Both the position numbers and the translations under genes were made by a program. The notes beneath the pieces are model-generated. The model saw only the letters and a list, made by a program, of their open reading frames with translations, was not told where the DNA came from and did not search any database. Shown piece after piece: positions 39,596 to 43,183 of a DNA stretch of 43,183 nucleotides. The stretch comes from Vibrio splendidus 12E03 (GTDB taxonomy: Bacteria > Pseudomonadota > Gammaproteobacteria > Enterobacterales > Vibrionaceae), in assembly GCF_000272105.2 (NCBI RefSeq), contig NZ_AJZD02000070.1:1-43183 (forward strand), given 5' to 3'. Every line of letters starts with the position of its first letter. Positions within the stretch are counted from its first letter, which is position 1.

Positions 39596-41373
39596 AAGGT
39601 GTTGATCTCAAGTACCTCAAGCACTTTTTTAAGTTTGCTAAGAAATACAAAGGTTCTGCGATTCTGGGTATCGCAATGCTTCCTCTTTCTGTCATCACGA
39701 GCTTGTTGTTCCCTTGGCTGATCATTCAAGTGATAGATGTTCACCTGAGTCACGGGGATATGGATGGCCTGCTCGAATACGTCTTCTATCTCGTTGCCGT
39801 GCTGGTGGCGAGTTATGTGGTGGATACCACCTATTCGTACAACCTGCGTAAAACTGGTCAATACACGATAACTGACATGCGATCAGTATTGTTTGCTCGC
39901 GTGCTCAAACTGCCGCGCAGCTATTTTGATAACACACCGATTGGAGTAACGCTCTCACGATTAACCAGTGACTTGGAAACCATCGGCGAGACGTTTGTTC
40001 AGTCGGTTGTCGGGCTAGTTAAAGACAGCATCAATACCATTGCTCTGTTGGTGATGATGTTCTTCATTGATTGGCAGTTAACGATGATTGTATTGATCAT
40101 TATGCCGCCAGTGATGTATTTGACGGTGTATGTGAGAAACCGACTTCGTGCTCTCTATAAGGTGACTCGTTCTTCGCTCGCTCGCGGTATTGGCTTTTTG
40201 CAAGAAGTCTTATTTGGCATGAAAACCGTTCAGATGTACCGAGCGGAAGAGCAAGTCGAACAACGCTACCAAGGCTATACCGATGAGTTTTTAAGAGCGC
40301 AGAAGAAGATCAATAAATACGATGCGATTTTGTTCTCGTTTATCTCTGGCATCACCTCTATCACCATCGCGATTATGATCTGGTATGGCTCTGAGCAAGT
40401 GATAGAAGGGGCACTCACATTGGGTGTGCTGATTGCGTTCATCAACACCTTAGAAAAAGTGTTTGTTCCGATCCGTGACTTTACTTCACAGATTGCTTCG
40501 ATTCAGAGTTCATTTGCAGCGTTTGACCATATTGAAGAGCTGTTTGTTGAGCCGACTGAAGAGGAAGGGCGCAACCTGCTGCCATCTAACAAGGTTGAAA
40601 AACAGCTCGAACAGTTTGTGAGCCTGGAGTTTAAGAACGTAAGCTTCCGCTACAAAGATGATGCTCCGTACGTTCTAAAGAATGTCTCGTTTGTATTGGA
40701 GAAAGGGCATCAAATCGCGCTTGTGGGCTCTACAGGCTCAGGTAAGTCAACGATTCTGCGTTTGATCTCGAAAACCTACCAAGACTATGAAGGCAGCATT
40801 TTGTTGAATGGCATTGAGCTGTCGCAGATCTCTAGTGAAGACTCGGCACATTTGTTCTCGATGATGATGCAAGATGTGCATTTATTCGAAGAGACGATTG
40901 CGTTCAATATCGCACTAGGTAAAGAACATCTATCAAGTACCGAGATTGAGCAGGCGGCGCGCTATGTTTATGCCGATAAGTTTATTGAACAATTGCCACA
41001 AGGTTATGACTTCCACTTGGAAAAGAACGGCTCTAACTTGTCTGTAGGGCAAACGCAGCTTATCTCGTTCGCTCGAGCGGTTGCACAGGGTGGTCAATTG
41101 ATGATGCTTGATGAGGCGACCAGTTCGGTAGATTCAATCACTGAAGACCTGATTCAAAAAGCAATGCAGCGCCTTTTCAAGGAAAAAACCGTGATTGCGA
41201 TTGCACACCGTTTGAGTACTGTTCGTCACTCAGACACCATTTTGGTGTTGGAAAAGGGTGAAATTGTTGAGCAAGGTAATCATCAACAACTGGTGGCGCA
41301 CAATGGTATTTATGCTGGCTTGTTACAAGAATCGATTGTAGAAACGGGCGATTCTCAAGCTACGTTAGCCTAA
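39589..41373 (+). CDS. mdlB: ABC exporter half-transporter, MdlB-like
   Basis: The partner half-transporter of 594 residues, with six membrane helices and a C-terminal nucleotide-binding domain. Walker A is GSTGSGKST, Walker B MMLDEATSSVD has the catalytic Glu, but the signature reads LSVGQTQL instead of LSGGQ. Thus its Walker motifs plus the MdlA signature form the one canonical site, and the other site is degenerate: the asymmetric pattern of heterodimeric exporters. The 7-bp overlap with mdlA indicates translational coupling. Confidence 0.9.
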   Translation: MLKGVDLKYLKHFFKFAKKYKGSAILGIAMLPLSVITSLLFPWLIIQVIDVHLSHGDMDGLLEYVFYLVAVLVASYVVDTTYSYNLRKTGQYTITDMRSVLFARVLKLPRSYFDNTPIGVTLSRLTSDLETIGETFVQSVVGLVKDSINTIALLVMMFFIDWQLTMIVLIIMPPVMYLTVYVRNRLRALYKVTRSSLARGIGFLQEVLFGMKTVQMYRAEEQVEQRYQGYTDEFLRAQKKINKYDAILFSFISGITSITIAIMIWYGSEQVIEGALTLGVLIAFINTLEKVFVPIRDFTSQIASIQSSFAAFDHIEELFVEPTEEEGRNLLPSNKVEKQLEQFVSLEFKNVSFRYKDDAPYVLKNVSFVLEKGHQIALVGSTGSGKSTILRLISKTYQDYEGSILLNGIELSQISSEDSAHLFSMMMQDVHLFEETIAFNIALGKEHLSSTEIEQAARYVYADKFIEQLPQGYDFHLEKNGSNLSVGQTQLISFARAVAQGGQLMMLDEATSSVDSITEDLIQKAMQRLFKEKTVIAIAHRLSTVRHSDTILVLEKGEIVEQGNHQQLVAHNGIYAGLLQESIVETGDSQATLA

Positions 41374-41594
41374 TTGCCCAAAATCAGGCTGTTGCTTTCA
41401 ATAAGACGAATTGGTCTTGTCTATGCTTCACCAATTTATCTTGTTTTCTAATATTCCCAATAGGTTAGGGAAATTAAACATATTTTTCGATTATTAATAT
41501 GTTATGATCTCCCTACTACTAAAGGGGTGTCTTCGGGCATCGGGATGTATGCGAGCAAAACGTAAGTGCTTGTGTCAGTCACTTTCTGGCGAAT

Positions 41595-41873
41595 ATGGAA
41601 TCGAAAATGTTGTTGGAAGAAGTTGTAGAAATTATCGAATTAACCGACTCAGACCATTTATCTCAAGCAATGGAACTGTTTAACGAGCATGGTTTTGTTG
41701 ATGCTGAGTCTTTACCTTTTATGAATGTTGTTTTTGAAACAGCACCAGATCAACTTGCGAAGAAGCTGTCGCAGATTGGTTTTAAAGGTTTAGTGCAAGT
41801 CGAAAAGAATGAAGATGCATCAGGCTTCACCATTATTGATGCTGACCGTGTTCTGCTAAAAGATTCTGCTTAG
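41595..41873 (+). CDS. Hypothetical protein, acidic
   Basis: A 92-residue protein that I do not recognise. It is rich in acidic residues, with alternating helical and extended patterns (LLEEVVEIIELTDSDHLSQAMELFNE), which suggests a small soluble alpha/beta domain. There is no signal peptide. Two starts are possible: the ATG at 41595 and one at 41607 preceded by GGAA. Its stop codon lies in the first unit of an 18-bp repeat array. Upstream is a 221-bp gap with TATGAT as a likely -10 box near 41502. Confidence 0.6.
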   Translation: MESKMLLEEVVEIIELTDSDHLSQAMELFNEHGFVDAESLPFMNVVFETAPDQLAKKLSQIGFKGLVQVEKNEDASGFTIIDADRVLLKDSA

Positions 41874-41955
41874 GCGCAAGACTCTGCTTAGCTGCAAGAT
41901 TCTTCTTAATGACAAGAATAAGATTCAGCTTAGTGAAAAGACTCTATCCAGTTCA
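41860..41955. repeat. 18-bp imperfect tandem repeat across a stop codon
   Basis: Units begin at 41860, 41878, 41896, 41920 and 41938, the fourth after a 6-bp insert. They follow the pattern AAGA(T/C)TCTGCTTAG plus 4 bp. The length is a multiple of three, so each unit in the frame of the preceding gene reads (K/Q)DSA then stop. The array looks like repeated duplication of the gene's 3' end. Confidence 0.75.
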
Positions 41956-41989
41956 GTAACACCCGTTATGATTATTTGAGGTTAACACA

Positions 41990-42424
41990 GTGACAACAGC
42001 AACCGTTTCATCAACAGAACAACACATTTCCAACGAACATGCGCTATTAGGTGCATCGTTATTAGCGTCTCAAAAAGTTGAGTTGGCTCTGTTCAGTTTG
42101 ATCTCTAAATTAGCTAAAGCCTTATCAAAAGAGCAGCAACAGTCATTAGGTTTGGATTTGGATACCTTTTTAAGGGAGAAGCCAAGTGAACAAGCCTCGA
42201 CTCTAAGCCGCTACGAAAATACGTTTGGTGAGCAACTTCCTTTGAAGGCCAATGAACTCAACGATTTTATTTATCATCGAAACTTGGTCACTCGTGGATT
42301 TTGGCGAGTGACTGGCGCTGATGTTAAGGGCGGTGAGAAGCTTGCTAACCCAGAGCTTTATTTAAAAGAGTTTTTGGCCAAGTGTGAATACTGGCAAGTG
42401 ATGCTTGATACTCAAACCAAGTAA
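41990..42424 (+). CDS. Hypothetical protein
   Basis: A 144-residue protein that I do not recognise. It is mostly helical by pattern and soluble, with no signal or membrane segment. One region, ELNDFIYHRNLVTRGFW (about 88-104), is rich in aromatic and basic residues of a type seen in small nucleic-acid or protein-binding domains, but I cannot name a family. The start is a GTG with GAGG 8 nt upstream; no ATG is suitably placed. A strong terminator follows. Confidence 0.65.
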   Translation: MTTATVSSTEQHISNEHALLGASLLASQKVELALFSLISKLAKALSKEQQQSLGLDLDTFLREKPSEQASTLSRYENTFGEQLPLKANELNDFIYHRNLVTRGFWRVTGADVKGGEKLANPELYLKEFLAKCEYWQVMLDTQTK

Positions 42425-42439
42425 TCAAATTGAAATAAG

Positions 42440-42472
42440 AAAGCCATAGCGAACATTCTATGGCTTTTTTTG
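42440..42472 (+). terminator. Terminator after the 144-residue protein gene
   Basis: A perfect 10-bp stem AAAGCCATAG/CTATGGCTTT and 8-nt loop, followed by a run of Ts. It lies between convergent genes. Confidence 0.85.
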
Positions 42473-42498
42473 TGCAAACCGTGTTGAATTCTCTGAAT

Positions 42499-43062
42499 CT
42501 AGAGCATCATCTTCAATACATAGTTCCTCGAGACAAAGTGATGTTTAAGTGCGGCACTGATATGCAGCACAATTAAACAGGCTAGGGCAATACAACTGGC
42601 ACGATGTAAATAGAAAAAGAAGCCGTTGATTGCAGAGTCGGTAATTAGATTATTTACACTCACTAACCAAAATAAAGAGTACGGTTCTTTTAGCATTAAG
42701 TAGCCGGTGCTGAAAACCATAAACATCACAAGATACATCAAAGAGTGTGCAAGCTTGGCAACGCATTTTTGCCCTTCAGGCACAGAGGTTGGCATGTTTG
42801 GCGATGAGCGAAAGTGGCTCCAGATATAACGAACCACAAGCAGTGGCGTCGCAACGGTCGCCAATGACATGTTGAGCACTGACAGAAAAGAAAACAGCTC
42901 TGGATGACTGGTGACATAGTGCATCACATACCCTGCGATTGTTGCATAGATGATTACAGAAGCCATTACCCAGTGCAGTACACGGCTTACTAAATCGTAT
43001 CGTGGATTATTCAAATTAACCTCGTTCTGATCGTTATTAATATAAGATTCATCTCGATGCAA
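42499..43062 (-). CDS. Cytochrome b561
   Basis: A diheme inner-membrane electron carrier of 187 residues. Four membrane helices with the haem-ligand histidines are seen: VSRVLHWVMAS (His in helix 1), YVMHYV, KLAHSLMYLVMF, and YLHRASCIALACLIVLHISAALKHH. The family takes electrons from quinol to periplasmic partners; the partner is unknown. A 26-residue N-terminal polar extension precedes helix 1. The remaining 121 bp to the window end (43063-43183) is AT-rich and probably holds its promoter. Confidence 0.9.
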   Translation of the reverse strand: MHRDESYINNDQNEVNLNNPRYDLVSRVLHWVMASVIIYATIAGYVMHYVTSHPELFSFLSVLNMSLATVATPLLVVRYIWSHFRSSPNMPTSVPEGQKCVAKLAHSLMYLVMFMVFSTGYLMLKEPYSLFWLVSVNNLITDSAINGFFFYLHRASCIALACLIVLHISAALKHHFVSRNYVLKMML

Positions 43063-43183
43063 TAAACCATTTTTCGGTATATTCGCATCGCGAATTAATT
43101 ATATAGAACAGTATTACGCGGTATTTTTATAATTTAGAAATTAATGATGTTGCTTCAGGTGTTTTATAATTATCAATGATGTT

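Noticed and set aside
36610..41955. CRISPR-like reading of the tandem repeats at 36610 and 41860
   Set aside because: The units are contiguous with no unique spacers and there are no cas genes.

Overview
The window reads as chromosomal DNA of a marine Vibrio, most likely from the Splendidus clade. This is inferred from the moderate G+C, the strong Vibrio character of the proteins (KtrAB, OmpA-type porin, MsrAB, the phosphonate locus) and dense short intergenic regions. No rRNA, tRNA, CRISPR array, phage module or transposase gene was seen. Species assignment is inference.

Layout. 1-2960: a small XRE-type regulator, a DUF3313 lipoprotein with a DUF3820 protein, and the DAHP synthase gene aroG with a candidate TyrR box. 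2999-5974 (minus): manC and manB, making GDP-mannose. 6081-9426: an MscS-family channel divergent from the Na+-dependent K+ uptake genes ktrA-ktrB. 9525-12455: periplasmic MsrAB, an OsmC/YhfA protein and an OmpA-family outer-membrane protein.

12788-24017 is a complete phosphonate locus. On the minus strand lies phnW-pbfA-phnX. On the plus strand lie a 2-aminoethylphosphonate-type binding protein (phnS), an FAD-dependent amine oxidoreductase, an ABC ATPase and fused permease (phnT, phnU), a GntR/UTRA regulator (phnR) and a DMT-family membrane protein of the phosphonate-associated kind. PhnW, PbfA and probably the FAD enzyme act on different aminophosphonates but all lead to phosphonoacetaldehyde, which PhnX splits to acetaldehyde and phosphate. 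Copies of a palindrome of the form TTGGTATATACCAA lie in the promoters, and next to two of them are tandem 11-bp Pho-box-like units. This suggests joint control by substrate (PhnR) and phosphate starvation (PhoB).

24137-30440 is a gluconate-type locus: TRAP transporter dctPQM, gluconokinase gntK, a 6-phosphogluconate dehydrogenase with an NAD-type fold signature, and the LacI-family repressor gntR. Three GTTACC(G/A)GTAAC operators tie it together.

30572-43062 is a mixed region: a ferric-siderophore reductase with a Fur-like box, a divergent POT-family transporter, sdaA, a YdcF-like protein, a DUF333 lipoprotein beside a possible gene remnant, a Nudix hydrolase, a 271-bp element with perfect 22-bp terminal inverted repeats, a heterodimeric MdlAB-type ABC exporter, two unrecognised small proteins flanking an 18-bp repeat array, and a cytochrome b561.
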